This document shows, one piece after another, positions 1 through 7,940 of a stretch of 64,000 nt of DNA; position 1 is the stretch's first letter; every line of letters starts with the position of its first letter. A program made the position numbers and the translations under genes. Below the pieces are notes generated by a model, which saw only the letters and a list, made by a program, of their open reading frames with translations, was not told the origin of the DNA and did no database searches. The stretch spans positions 1 through 64,000 of the forward strand of contig QHSU01000096.1 in assembly GCA_003220535.1 (NCBI GenBank). The letters run 5' to 3'. Source of the DNA: Candidatus Rokuibacteriota bacterium (GTDB lineage: Bacteria > Methylomirabilota > Methylomirabilia > Rokubacteriales > CSP1-6).

Positions 1-178
1 AATGCCGCCCGTGAAACCCGTCCGAGAGCCGGATGACCGAAATGGTCACGTCCGGTTCGATGAGCGGGGGCGCGAGCCGGAGCGATGGACTTCTCGGCGA
101 GAGCGGTCACGAAAGACGCCGCTCGCAGCAGGCGCCGCCGGTCCTGCACGCCACCGCGCGTGTCCTCGACTCTACCAT
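1..178 (+). mobile_element. 3' end of a group II intron (domain V/VI), cut by the window edge
   Basis: Positions 26-58 fold into a hairpin with the features of group II intron domain V. GAGCCGGA (26-33) pairs with TCCGGTTC (51-58), a CG bulge follows at 49-50, and an upper stem is capped by a GAAA loop at 39-42. The AGC triad of the catalytic domain is at 27-29. The usual domain is 34 nt; this one is 33, apparently missing one base in the upper stem, so it may be inactive. Downstream, CTCGACTCTACC at 165-176 resembles the usual 3' splice end of bacterial introns. The intron-encoded protein, if present, lies to the left of the window. The open frame at 2-217 is not a gene. Confidence 0.72.
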
Positions 179-213
179 TGGGTTCGTGAGTCTACTGTAG
201 CCGGATCGGCTCG

Positions 214-462
214 TTAGTCAGGACGCACCGGCAGCGTGAACGTGAAAGTCGAGCCGGCGCCAACTTCGCTTTTCACCCAGATCTTGCCGCCATGGAGCTC
301 GATGAACTTCCGGGTGAGGGTCAGCCCCAGCCCCGTCCCCTCGGCCTTCTTCTCCGCCGTCCCCACCTGGCGGAACTCCTCGAACACCGCCTCCTGGTCC
401 TCTGGGGCAATTCCTCCTCCGGTATCGGTCACTGAGATCTCGGCCATGCCGTCGACCTGCGC
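214..462 (-). pseudogene. C-terminal fragment of a sensor histidine kinase (HATPase domain)
   Basis: The reading frame preserves the end of a GHKL ATPase domain: G1 box DTGGGI, F box FEEFRQ, G2 box GTGLGL, then the usual SEVGAGSTFTFTLP ending. Nothing upstream of about position 462 (minus strand) looks like a kinase. The N box, H box and sensor region are missing, and the sequence before VDGMAEISVTD is unrelated. It is therefore a truncated relic, not a short gene. The ATG at 447 only happens to lie inside the domain. It sits 36 bp past the group II intron end, so the locus has probably been rearranged. Confidence 0.8.
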
Positions 463-1039
463 AAGGCCCCGGTTTTCGGTTGGGCGCGATGGCTGAGCAG
501 GCCGGTTTAGCCGTAGCGTCCCGTGAGGACTGAACCAGGATTTCCGATGTGGACCAAGTTCACCTTACTCTCGCGCTGCGAGCGGATCGCTGCGACGCCC
601 GAGATCCACTCCGAGCGTCTCCAACTCGCGGCCAAGTTGCATGCGCCCTGAACTGGTCGTCAGCTTTGCTGGAACCGAGCGTCTCACCTCCGTGTTAAAT
701 GGCAGCGGGTAGCCTTGGCACAGGAGGGCGTCCCATGGCCCATTCTTCCCTCAGCGCTTTGCATACTGGCCCGGCGGCCGGCTGGGTCTCGAGCAGCGCG
801 GGCAGTCCGACATCCAGCCCTTCTTCCGTCGTAGGCCAGCAGGGCCAGTGTCGACGGGCGGTGGAATCTGGCGTCCGAGCACTGGAGTGGGTGAGAGGAC
901 TCAGGGGACGGTGACGGCGGCTTTCCGATTCCATTGAAACTTCACCCGGGCGGGCGCGCGTCGCTCAATCTGGGTTTGCACGGGCTCGCTGACCAGTACG
1001 AAGCTAATGAATGCCCTGTTGGACAGGAGGCATCCGACG
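463..1039. other. intergenic, no gene recognised
   Basis: Short frames occur on both strands but none has a convincing start, ribosome binding site or family resemblance. The stretch separates the kinase relic from the PEP-CTERM gene and probably holds the promoter of the latter, though no clear -35/-10 pair was identified. Confidence 0.5.
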
Positions 1040-2170
1040 ATGAGGCACTTGCACGGCGCTCTGCTGGCCGTTCTGATTGGGCTGGGCCTCTTGGTGTTGA
1101 CCACCGATACAGCCGGGGCCACCGCCTTTTCTCAGACGAATCTCGTTTCGGACATCGCCGGGTTGGCCACGATCACCGACGCCAACCTGAAGAACCCCTG
1201 GGGTGTTTCCGAGAGCTCCACGAGCCCTTTCTGGGTCTCGGATCAAGGGACAAATCTCGCCACGCTCTACAGGGTGACGGGAGGAGTTGTCAGTAAGGTT
1301 TCTCTCGAGGTCGCCATCCCCACTACGGCCAGCGGACCCCAAGGGCCAACCGGCCAGGTCAACAACAGCACCTCGTCCTTTCTCGTGAACGGCAGTCCCG
1401 CCAGCTTCATCTTTGCCGATCTGAACGGGACCATCTCCGCCTGGAACAACAGCGCGGGCACGACGGCCCAGATCGAAGCGACGACGCCGGGGGCCGTCTA
1501 TACCGGCCTGGCCATCGGGTCGTCGGGGCCTTTTCTGTACGCTGCCAACGGCGCACAAAGTCGGATCGATGTCTTCAACGGCTCCTTCGGCGCGACCTCA
1601 CTCGCGGGGAACTTCCTCGACCCCATCCTTCCGACCGGCCTGGTCCCGTTCAACGTGCAGACCATCGGCGGCAACATCTACGTGACCTATGCGCCCGCCG
1701 GGCGGGCGGCCCAGATCTCGGCCCCCGAAGGCGCAGGTGCAGTCGCGGTGTTCGATGCGAACGGAAACTTCGTGAAACAGCTCATCAGCGGTAGCAAGCT
1801 CGCCTCTCCGTGGGGGATCACCCTGGCCCCGGCCGGCTTCGGCCCCTTCGGCGGCGACCTGCTCGTTGGCAACTTCAGCTTTGTCGCCAGCGAGATCAAC
1901 GTCTTCGATCCGGTCACCGGAGCGTTACTGGGCACGATCCCGATCGATGTCGGCGGCAACAGTCCAGGCGGCCTTTGGGCCCTCACCTTCGGTAACGGCG
2001 TCGCTGGTGGCGATCCCCACGTCCTCTACTTCACCGACGGGCTCAACGGCGAGGCGGACGGGCTGTTCGCCTCCCTCTCACCCGTTCCGGAACCGAGCAC
2101 GTTGATGCTCGTTGGTATCAGCTTAGCGGGACTCGGTTGGCTCACCTGGAGACGCGGCCGTTGCACCTAA
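1040..2170 (+). CDS. TIGR03118 family protein with PEP-CTERM sorting signal
   Basis: This is a secreted protein of about 376 aa. An N-terminal signal peptide (MRHLHGALLAVLIGLGLLVL...) is followed by a beta-propeller-like body with repeated G-N-[IL]-[FY] and V-x-V-F-D-A-N-G segments. The ending is a textbook PEP-CTERM anchor: VPEPSTL, a hydrophobic span, then WRRGR. The body matches what I know of the TIGR03118 family, whose function is unknown. I chose ATG 1040 over the in-frame ATG 1007 because AGGAGG at 1025-1030 lies about 9 bases upstream and the signal peptide starts there. PEP-CTERM proteins are cut and anchored by an exosortase, which is not in this window. A small hairpin follows the stop codon. 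Confidence 0.85.
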   Translation: MRHLHGALLAVLIGLGLLVLTTDTAGATAFSQTNLVSDIAGLATITDANLKNPWGVSESSTSPFWVSDQGTNLATLYRVTGGVVSKVSLEVAIPTTASGPQGPTGQVNNSTSSFLVNGSPASFIFADLNGTISAWNNSAGTTAQIEATTPGAVYTGLAIGSSGPFLYAANGAQSRIDVFNGSFGATSLAGNFLDPILPTGLVPFNVQTIGGNIYVTYAPAGRAAQISAPEGAGAVAVFDANGNFVKQLISGSKLASPWGITLAPAGFGPFGGDLLVGNFSFVASEINVFDPVTGALLGTIPIDVGGNSPGGLWALTFGNGVAGGDPHVLYFTDGLNGEADGLFASLSPVPEPSTLMLVGISLAGLGWLTWRRGRCT

Positions 2171-2171
2171 C

Positions 2172-2188
2172 TGGCCGTCGAACGGCCA
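2172..2188 (+). terminator. hairpin directly after the PEP-CTERM gene
   Basis: TGGCCGT-CGA-ACGGCCA forms a perfect 7-bp stem starting one base after the stop codon. There is no U-tract, so it could be an RNA-end stabiliser or a weak terminator. Confidence 0.4.
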
Positions 2189-2505
2189 TCAGTCCCGACA
2201 AAAACAATGAGGACCGGCAGGGGACAGCGCGGTCCCCCTCCCACACGGTATCCGCCTCGATCCGCGACCTTCGTTGGCGCCGCGCCTCTAATGCGGGGGG
2301 GACCGCGGGATTCCATTCGTCTTTCTTGAGGACCGCGAGGTTTCCCGCCTCCCCCGATGGGGATCTCAGCGCCCTCGATGGCCACTTCCGGGAAGTGGAT
2401 GCACAATCGGCAAAGCGACATCTTCAGGCCGGGTTATTGTGGATCGACGTGGGTCTTGAAAACCAAGCCCGCAGTGCAGCTCACTCTCTCACGGAGGAAC
2501 GCGCG
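2189..2505 (+). other. upstream region of the cytochrome pair
   Basis: The frame of the cytochrome gene stays open back to 2137, but the extra sequence is low-complexity and shares nothing with cytochromes. I read it as non-coding leader. A good Shine-Dalgarno (GGAGG, 2493-2497) precedes ATG 2506. Confidence 0.45.
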
Positions 2506-3306
2506 ATGAAACGACTCCTGGGCATCCTCGGTCTGTGCGCACTCGCCCTCCCCGTCGCGTCGTCGCAGGCCTACAACGGGGGGCCGCTCCGCAACGTCAC
2601 CGATCTGGCGCCCACGTGCGCGGGCTGTCACTCCTCCTTCAACAAGGAGCAGCTGCGCGGCGAGCCGGAAGCCTTCGCGGCGGGCCAGGTGAAGGAAACC
2701 AAGCACTACAAGGCCATCGAGGACGGGGCGGGCCCGTACGCCCAGATGTCGCCGGCCGACCGGCAGAAGCTCCTGGCCGACGTGAAGCTGATGGACGAGT
2801 TGGCGGGGATCACGCTCTCGGCTCCCACGAGCCTCAAGCCCGGACAGGAGGCGCAGGTCACGGTCAACGTGAAGGGCGGGCAGGGCGTCGTCGGCGTGTT
2901 CCTGGTCGATACTGACCTGCGCTTTCAAGCTCGCCCGCTCCAGGGCGACGGCTGGGTGATCGTGGGCGCGCCGAAGGTCTGGGGCAGCGACGGCAAGGAG
3001 CAGACGAAGTGGGTCGACAGCCGCGCTCCTAGTCTCCAAAAGAATCTGAACAGCGCGATCATCTTCGACCAGAAGTCCGAGATCGCGTTGAAGAAGGTGG
3101 CCGAGGGCAAGGTGGTCTGGACGGTGAAAGCGCCCCATGAGCCGGGCACCTATTCGATGACGGCGGCCTTCCATTTCGGCGCTGAGAAATGGTCGCCCGT
3201 CGGCACGGTGACCACTCCGACCGGGCAGGTGATGGCGCGCGGGGGCCCAGGCGGCCCGTCGGCGCGCATCCTCTTCGCCAAGCCGGTCAGCGTGACTGTT
3301 CGGTAG
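2506..3306 (+). CDS. periplasmic monohaem cytochrome c-like protein
   Basis: The 266-aa protein has a signal peptide (MKRLLGILGLCALALPVASS) and one haem c site, CAGCH at residues 38-42. A short helical segment follows, then a long C-terminal half rich in beta strands (residues about 105-266) that looks like an immunoglobulin- or ligand-type domain. The fifth or sixth ligand of the haem is not obvious. It lies 42 bp upstream of a pentahaem cytochrome on the same strand. I infer that the two form a periplasmic electron-transfer unit in which this protein would be the soluble partner. The exact family was not recognised. Start chosen by the Shine-Dalgarno at 2493-2497 and the signal peptide. Confidence 0.75.
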   Translation: MKRLLGILGLCALALPVASSQAYNGGPLRNVTDLAPTCAGCHSSFNKEQLRGEPEAFAAGQVKETKHYKAIEDGAGPYAQMSPADRQKLLADVKLMDELAGITLSAPTSLKPGQEAQVTVNVKGGQGVVGVFLVDTDLRFQARPLQGDGWVIVGAPKVWGSDGKEQTKWVDSRAPSLQKNLNSAIIFDQKSEIALKKVAEGKVVWTVKAPHEPGTYSMTAAFHFGAEKWSPVGTVTTPTGQVMARGGPGGPSARILFAKPVSVTVR

Positions 3307-3348
3307 GCCAGCGCCACACCCGGCTCGACGGCGAAAACCGAGGCTCTC

Positions 3349-3990
3349 GTGACGCGCAGCCCCATCGCTGCTCGGCTGGCGGTCGGCGCGGCCGGCGCCG
3401 CGGGAGCCCTGCTGTTGGGAACGCTCTTTCTCATCGCGCTCGCCGCGAAGGAGCGTGACAACCGGTTCTGTGTCTCTTGCCATCTCCACGACGAGAAGTT
3501 CCTCCGGCTGACGGCATCCGAAGCCACCGACCTCGCCGGGTTCCATCACCTGAAGAAGGCGGAGGCGGGATGCATCGCGTGTCACGGCGGAGCCGATCCA
3601 GTCATGCGCGCCAAAGTCTGGACGGTCGCCGGCGTCGACACGCTGAGGTTCCTAGCCGGGACGTACCGGGAGCCGACGCAGATGCGGCTTCCGCTGCGCG
3701 ATGCCGAATGCCGACAGTGCCACACACCGATCCTGGGCCGGCCGACGTCGTCCAATCCCGCGGCGACAGCAGCGAAGCCGGTTGATGCGACCGATGAGTC
3801 GGTGGCCGCGGAAGCAGAGACGGAGGGGCGCGGCGGCACCTCGTATCATGCGATCCGCGAGCACGACACGGTACGAGTCGCGTGCATCCGGTGCCACAGC
3901 ACGCACACGACGGACGCGAACGCCGCGGACAAGTTCCTCTCCCGGCCAAAGATCGCGACGATATGTCGCGACTGCCACAAGCAGATGTGA
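3349..3990 (+). CDS. membrane-anchored pentahaem cytochrome c
   Basis: The 213-aa protein starts at GTG 3349. One N-terminal membrane helix (residues about 8-32) is followed by five CXXCH sites: CVSCH (41-45), CIACH, CRQCH, CIRCH and CRDCH. The single anchor plus multihaem layout recalls NapC/NirT-type quinol dehydrogenases, but the haem spacing is irregular. A linker rich in Ala and Glu separates haems 3 and 4, so assignment to that family is tentative. The likely role is transfer of electrons between the membrane quinol pool and a periplasmic partner, possibly the monohaem protein encoded just upstream. No reductase subunit is encoded nearby. Confidence 0.8.
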   Translation: MTRSPIAARLAVGAAGAAGALLLGTLFLIALAAKERDNRFCVSCHLHDEKFLRLTASEATDLAGFHHLKKAEAGCIACHGGADPVMRAKVWTVAGVDTLRFLAGTYREPTQMRLPLRDAECRQCHTPILGRPTSSNPAATAAKPVDATDESVAAEAETEGRGGTSYHAIREHDTVRVACIRCHSTHTTDANAADKFLSRPKIATICRDCHKQM

Positions 3991-4013
3991 CGGTCGCGCG
4001 TCGACACTGAGGG

Positions 4014-4376
4014 TTAGGTCAGGACACCGAGGACGACGGTGAGCGCGATGAGCCCGCCGCCGAGCCAACGCGATCGCCCCGCGACGGCGAACGTCACCGC
4101 GCCGACGGCGAGGTGAAACGCGGTGAGCGCCAGATAGAAATCGGTGAGCGCGAGCCCGAGCCCGTTTAGCGCGATGAACCCGAAGCCGAGTGCGAACGAG
4201 ACACCGAGAATCGGCCGGCGCATTCGACGTCCGAGAGCGACGAGGCACACAGCGTCGGCGAGGAGGAGCCACCGCGAGGCCGCTGGCCCGGGAATAACCA
4301 ACGCGAGGCGCTCGAACCACCCGCGCTGGGGCGTCAACGACGCTGCCGCAACGACCGTAGTCAGGAGTGGACGCAT
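4014..4376 (-). CDS. small integral membrane protein, function unknown
   Basis: From ATG 4376 the product is 120 aa with about four hydrophobic segments: residues 5-15, 35-52, 60-80 and 85-118. There is no recognisable motif. The frame stays open to 4526, but the extra N-terminal 50 residues are polar and irregular, so the start at MRPLLTTVVAAASL is preferred. It converges with the pentahaem cytochrome gene, with stops only 23 bp apart. Confidence 0.5.
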   Translation of the reverse strand: MRPLLTTVVAAASLTPQRGWFERLALVIPGPAASRWLLLADAVCLVALGRRMRRPILGVSFALGFGFIALNGLGLALTDFYLALTAFHLAVGAVTFAVAGRSRWLGGGLIALTVVLGVLT

Positions 4377-4586
4377 CGCCGCCGATCCTAGCAGCAACGA
4401 CGATGGCTCCATCTCGGAAATTCCGGCTCGTTCACCGTAGTGGCGACGGGCGCCGATCGAGGCAATCGAGGACTTCGTGTTCAAGGAAACTATGTTCTCA
4501 GAGACGAGCCACCTCAAGCGGCCCACGCTCGCCCCCTGGAGCGCGACGATCGTCTTTGCCGTATTCGCTCACGTACCATCGCTTGG

Positions 4587-5247
4587 CCGTAGTGTCCGAA
4601 TACTTGGCCGACCTCGAAGCCGGAGCTCGGGCCCGTAGGAGGCACGGTAGGATCGGTCGATAACGGCCGATCTCTTTCCCTTGCGGCTATTGTTCGTGAC
4701 CCTTGCGGGATGGGTCAACCGCCACCAGCAACACGTGATCGAGTACCTGATGGAGGAGAACCGCGTCCTCAGGGAGCAGCTAAGAGGGCGGCGTGTCCAG
4801 CTGACCGACGACTAACGCCGCCGCCTCGCGGCGAAGGGGCAGCAACTCGGTCGCCCGGTTCTACGTCAGGTGGCGACCATTGTGACGCCCGACACGATCC
4901 TGCGTTGGTACCGGCGGTTGATTGCACGAAAGTGGACGTTCGCGCGGAGGCGGCCGGGACGTCCCGGGCTCATGAGGGAGATCGCATCGCTCATTGTGCG
5001 GATGGCTACGGAGAATCCAGCCTGGGGACCGTCTGATTCTCGTCGGGGAACGGCGCCTACTGCACGTGCTCAAGGAGTTCGTGACGCACTACCATGAAGA
5101 GCGAAACCATCAAGGCCTCAACAACGATTTGATTGCGCCGGGGCCCCGTGCGCTCTGGGGCACCCATGTTCGTCGTCCCGTTGGGCGGACTGTTGCAGTA
5201 CTACCACCGCGCAGCCTGAGGATGGGATGAGTTTTCGGACACTACGG
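4587..5247. mobile_element. insertion sequence remnant with perfect 14-bp terminal inverted repeats
   Basis: CCGTAGTGTCCGAA at 4587-4600 is the exact reverse complement of positions 5234-5247. Between them lies a decayed DDE/integrase-core transposase (4681-5219). The ends are intact although the inside is deleted, so the element could still be moved by a related transposase acting in trans. No target-site duplication could be recognised. A cytochrome c relic begins 2 bp outside the right end. Confidence 0.85.
4681..5219 (+). pseudogene. decayed transposase (integrase-core type) with internal deletion
   Basis: Three pieces of one transposase are visible. The first is an N-terminal helical segment with EYLMEENRVLREQLRG, followed by an in-frame TAA at 4813-4815 where this family normally continues. 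The second is an HTH region with IVTPDTILRWYRRLI (about 4876-4920), running to ENPAWG at 5029. The third, after a frame change, is the C-terminal HYHEERNHQGL segment (about 5087-5120). A last frame change yields LGGLLQYYHRAA before TGA 5217. The whole DDE catalytic core between ENPAWG and the C-terminal segment is gone, so the protein cannot be functional. It lies wholly within the 14-bp inverted repeats. Confidence 0.85.
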
Positions 5248-5248
5248 G

Positions 5249-5404
5249 GGTGGTGGGCCGTCGGCGCCGACGCTCAAGGACAACCGCGAGCTGGCCATCG
5301 CGGCGACCGACCTTACACAGCCGCAACGCTTCAAGAACGGCGACCGCCCTGAGGACGTGTACCGAACCCTGATGACCTACCTGGCGGAGCTAGGCCCAAG
5401 CTAA
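5249..5404 (+). pseudogene. relic of a cytochrome c C-terminal region
   Basis: The frame reads GGGPSAPTLKDNREL, then DLTQPQRFKNGDRPEDVYRT, then directly YLAELGPS and TAA at 5402. The first two segments match the middle of a class I cytochrome c (GDGPSAPTLKD... and the segment before the GTPMP loop). The last matches the usual VAYLRTLGP end. The region with the Met ligand is deleted between them and the haem motif is missing. The relic starts 2 bp after the IS right end, so the IS or a deletion beside it probably removed the front of the gene. Confidence 0.7.
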
Positions 5405-5907
5405 GTTCTATCGAACCAACACTAGAGAAGTCAGCAGCTACTCTGCTGCTCTTGACCGGCTGCGCCACTCTTGCAACCCGCGACACGTGGTCAGGAGCGG
5501 ATGCTCAACTTCAACAGAACCACCGCGCGTGCCTCCAGAAGTCCAACGGCGATGCAATTAAGACCGACGATGGTGTCGAACTTCCCACGACGGGCGGTGG
5601 CGGACTCGTCGGTCGCGCGATTCGGCGGGCCATGTATAAGAACTGCATGGAAGCGTCTGGGTATACGAAGATTCGGTCAGAGGAATTCTCGCCGGTCAAG
5701 GGGGTACCTGCGGGGCCCCCGATCAGACCTGCACCCTTGATCCCCCTGCGACCAATCCACGGGGTATCGAAGTGCTTATTGAGCTACTGTTACGATAATC
5801 GACGCACCCCACCGACAGAGGTTCGTAGCGTGGAGACGGCGTACGCGGACTGTGGCTATCGAGACACGACTGGCGCACCGCTGCCGTGCGCCCTGGAGGA
5901 CGGGCCG
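5405..5907 (+). pseudogene. 5'-truncated lipoprotein-like frame
   Basis: The frame contains an apparent lipobox, LLLLTGC, at about 5443-5463, preceded by only a few hydrophobic codons and no plausible start codon. The first TTG (5452) is inside the lipobox. After it, KNCMEASGYTK resembles the CM-x-GY segment of small bacterial lipoproteins. The frame then runs without a stop into the next lipoprotein gene. I read it as a lipoprotein whose start was lost with the upstream cytochrome rearrangement. A cryptic non-ATG start remains possible. Confidence 0.4.
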
Positions 5908-6306
5908 ATGATGTGGCTCGCGGGGACCATGCTCCTCGCGGCCCTCAGCGCGGGGTGCGCCACTGTGCAGCCGTCCCCGCCAACAGGGACGTTCTGGGGT
6001 TACACGTCAACCGACTCGACTGGACGAGCCGAGTTGCTGGCGACGCCGGATAAGCCGAGTTGTGAGAAGGCCCGCGCCACGCACGTGATGGTCGCGAAGA
6101 TGGTTGCGGTGCCGTTCGTGTGCCGCCGGCTCGTCATAAGCTCCGGGGCCGACTTCTGGGTGGTCCCAGCGATCTACCTGCCTGCGGCGAGCTGGCTAGG
6201 GGCCAACAGTCGCGAGGAGTGTGCGGAGATCGACAAGCGGCAGTCCCGAGACTCGGCGGTCTCGACGCGGCAGTGCCAGCCGGTGGGCGTGCGGCTAATG
6301 CCATGA
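5908..6306 (+). CDS. small lipoprotein, function unknown
   Basis: ATG 5908 is preceded by GGAGGA at 5895-5900, 7 bases away, and begins a clear lipoprotein signal peptide: MMWLAGTMLLAALSAGC, with Cys at residue 17. The mature part is about 116 aa with several Cys residues (CEKARA, FVCRRL, EECAEI, RQCQPV), suggesting disulfides, and a hydrophobic stretch around IYLPAASWLG. No family recognised. The frame is open far upstream, but the internal start is strongly supported. Confidence 0.65.
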   Translation: MMWLAGTMLLAALSAGCATVQPSPPTGTFWGYTSTDSTGRAELLATPDKPSCEKARATHVMVAKMVAVPFVCRRLVISSGADFWVVPAIYLPAASWLGANSREECAEIDKRQSRDSAVSTRQCQPVGVRLMP

Positions 6307-6439
6307 TGAACCAGAACCAAGGCGGGCCGGTGCCCCGTTGTGAGCGGGACGCCGACCCTGACCAACAAGAGGGATCATGCCGATCTCCCCGTGAAGCCGT
6401 CGCTGGTTGAACCGGTCCACGACAAGACGCCGCCGATGT

Positions 6440-6573
6440 TTCAAGGAACTTTTCAACTGCATGTTCTAGTCGCGTCGGGCTTTCAGGGCACTGCTGATCC
6501 GCAACTACGGAAGACATTTGGCGAAAACGTGATCGTGACTGAAACACGGGTTCGAATCCCGTTGGGGCCACCA
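6440..6573 (+). repeat. dispersed hairpin element with tRNA-T-arm-like 3' end, copy 1
   Basis: A left arm GCATGTTCTAGTCGCG (6459-6474) is the imperfect reverse complement of CGTGACTGAAACACG near 6533-6548. A variable 55-60-nt loop lies between and contains GGCGAAAACG. The element ends with GGGTTCGAATCCC, TTGGGGCC and ACCA (to 6573), which looks like a T-arm, acceptor strand and CCA. No matching 5' acceptor strand or anticodon arm is present, so this is not a tRNA gene. Copies occur near 16.6, 19.5 and 52.3 kb. Confidence 0.6.
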
Positions 6574-6727
6574 TTTCGATTTGGGATCTCGTGCTTGAGC
6601 CAGGCCGAGATCCACCTCGCAGAAGGCCCGGGTGACGTCCCGGCAAATACTAGCCTCAAAAAGGGGCCAACGTCCTACTGGAAGGCGCGCGTGAGGCTGC
6701 GCCTTGAAATCTATAATGCGTTGAGAG

Positions 6728-7591
6728 TTACGGACGCGACCGCACCGCTCGGCGCAATGATACATTCTGCGCCGCGCTTCGCCTAAAGCCCCAGATGAGC
6801 AACACACCGAGCAAGAATAGGCTGAGGCTTGCCGGCTCCGGGACGGCTCGCGGTTCGGCGTAGATGAAATCGTCCATGACCACGAGGTCGGCAGTAGGAA
6901 GTGACTCGTTCGGTCCAAGCGCGGAATTCCCGCTGGTGATGCGAACGCGGCCCACTTGTTCGCCTGCATTGAACAAGCCGCCGAGGAAGGACAGCGTCTC
7001 GTTGCCCGTGATGCTGGGAGCAAAGAGAGTTGCAAGCGACGCGTTTGCGAGATCGAAAAACTGAATACTGGTTGCATTCGCCAGATCGACGTCTGAGAAG
7101 ACCGCGCCGAACCCTGTGGTGAAGGCCGGCGTCGCCGTGCCGGGCACGAAGAAATTCACATCGATAACGTTGCTGCCGAGCGCGGCGAATAGCCGCTGCG
7201 GACTGAAGGTCTTGAACAAACCCGGATACGACGCATTAATGTTACCGAACTCCACTGGTGTCGCCGTGGCGGCATTGGCGCTGACCTGGAAGCCCGTACC
7301 AGGCGTCGAAAAAACGACGCCGCGCGGCGAGTTCACGTTGAAAAAATTCGCCGGCAGATTATTAGACGCGGACAGTGCGTCCGGCACGCCATCCCAATTG
7401 ATCTCGCGGCGGCCGGTTCCCAAGCTACCCACAACATTGGGATTCAGTGCCCCCGAGGCGGTCCGAAAACTGTCAACCGTTGCCTGAATATCGGTCGCAT
7501 TTGCGCCGCTGGCGGAGAAAGTGACAAGGGCGGCGTGCGAATGAGTTACTGATGCACCAAGCAGAACTGCGAGTGCGACGAAGCGCAGCAT
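6728..7591 (-). CDS. secreted PEP-CTERM protein, function unknown
   Basis: The product is 287 aa from ATG 7591, preceded by GGAGGT about 5 bases upstream. It has a signal peptide (MLRFVALAVLLGASVTHSHA), a body rich in small and aromatic residues typical of secreted beta-sandwich proteins, and a PEP-CTERM tail. The tail is VPEPASLSLFLLGVLLIWGF followed by RR and an unusually long basic extension of about 18 residues. The body resembles PEP-CTERM proteins with D-N-F-N-type strands but no catalytic motif is visible. The longer start at 7603 lacks a ribosome binding site. Exosortase-dependent surface anchoring is inferred. Confidence 0.75.
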   Translation of the reverse strand: MLRFVALAVLLGASVTHSHAALVTFSASGANATDIQATVDSFRTASGALNPNVVGSLGTGRREINWDGVPDALSASNNLPANFFNVNSPRGVVFSTPGTGFQVSANAATATPVEFGNINASYPGLFKTFSPQRLFAALGSNVIDVNFFVPGTATPAFTTGFGAVFSDVDLANATSIQFFDLANASLATLFAPSITGNETLSFLGGLFNAGEQVGRVRITSGNSALGPNESLPTADLVVMDDFIYAEPRAVPEPASLSLFLLGVLLIWGFRRSAAQNVSLRRAVRSRP

Positions 7592-7675
7592 TCTTACCTC
7601 CATTGTGGGTTCATGCGGGTAGGCGGTGAATCGTATACTTCGCTTGTCGCGTATGCAATATGCATGTCATCTACG

Positions 7676-7832
7676 CTCAGAACCTCGTCAGCCCTCGGGC
7701 CGCCGAGCGTGGGCAAAGACCCACTTGGCTGTGGGGCTGGGCCTCAAGGCCATCGAGCACGGCTACCGGGCGCTCTTCACGAACCGCCGCGGCGCTCATC
7801 ACCACCTTGAACCACGGCCGGCCCCGAATTCG
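7676..7832 (+). pseudogene. istB: relic of an IS21-family helper ATPase (IstB)
   Basis: Joined across frames, the sequence reads QNLV, then GPPSVGK (Walker A), then THLAVGLGLKAIEHGYRALF, then AAALITTLNHGR. This is the N-terminal half of the IstB ATPase. There are frame changes before the Walker A motif, after its lysine (extra G at 7718) and after FT near 7783. The rest of istB and the istA transposase are absent. It marks another lost insertion sequence. Confidence 0.75.
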
Positions 7833-7940
7833 AGGCCACTGTTTGCCGACAGACAGAGCCAAGCGGGCCAACGCAACCATCCTGAGACTACGCCGCGGCG
7901 GCGGGGCTACCTTGCCGCCATCCCATGTGCAGACGGCGAG

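Noticed and set aside
2..217. 71-aa frame at the window start
   Set aside because: The REPDDRNGHVRFDERG-like peptide is what translation of group II intron domain V gives; it is RNA, not protein.
2434..3585. 383-aa frame on the minus strand
   Set aside because: It is antisense to the two cytochromes, which have haem motifs, a signal peptide and a ribosome binding site. The antisense frame is rich in Arg and has no domain, as expected for GC-rich DNA.
6459..6548. integron attC site
   Set aside because: The hairpin arms are longer than attC arms, no GTTRRRY core was found in the right place, and no integron integrase or cassette array is present.
6547..6573. tRNA gene suggested by GGGTTCGAATCCC followed by TTGGGGCCACCA
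   Set aside because: No matching 5' acceptor strand (GGCCCCA), D-arm or anticodon arm precedes it here or in the copies at 16637-16664 and 52240-52260. The upstream sequence is a long hairpin instead.
6134..7077. minus frames with APTGFEPV or QRDSNP-type peptides
   Set aside because: These are translations of the tRNA-like tail of the dispersed repeat and are known artefacts of that kind of sequence.
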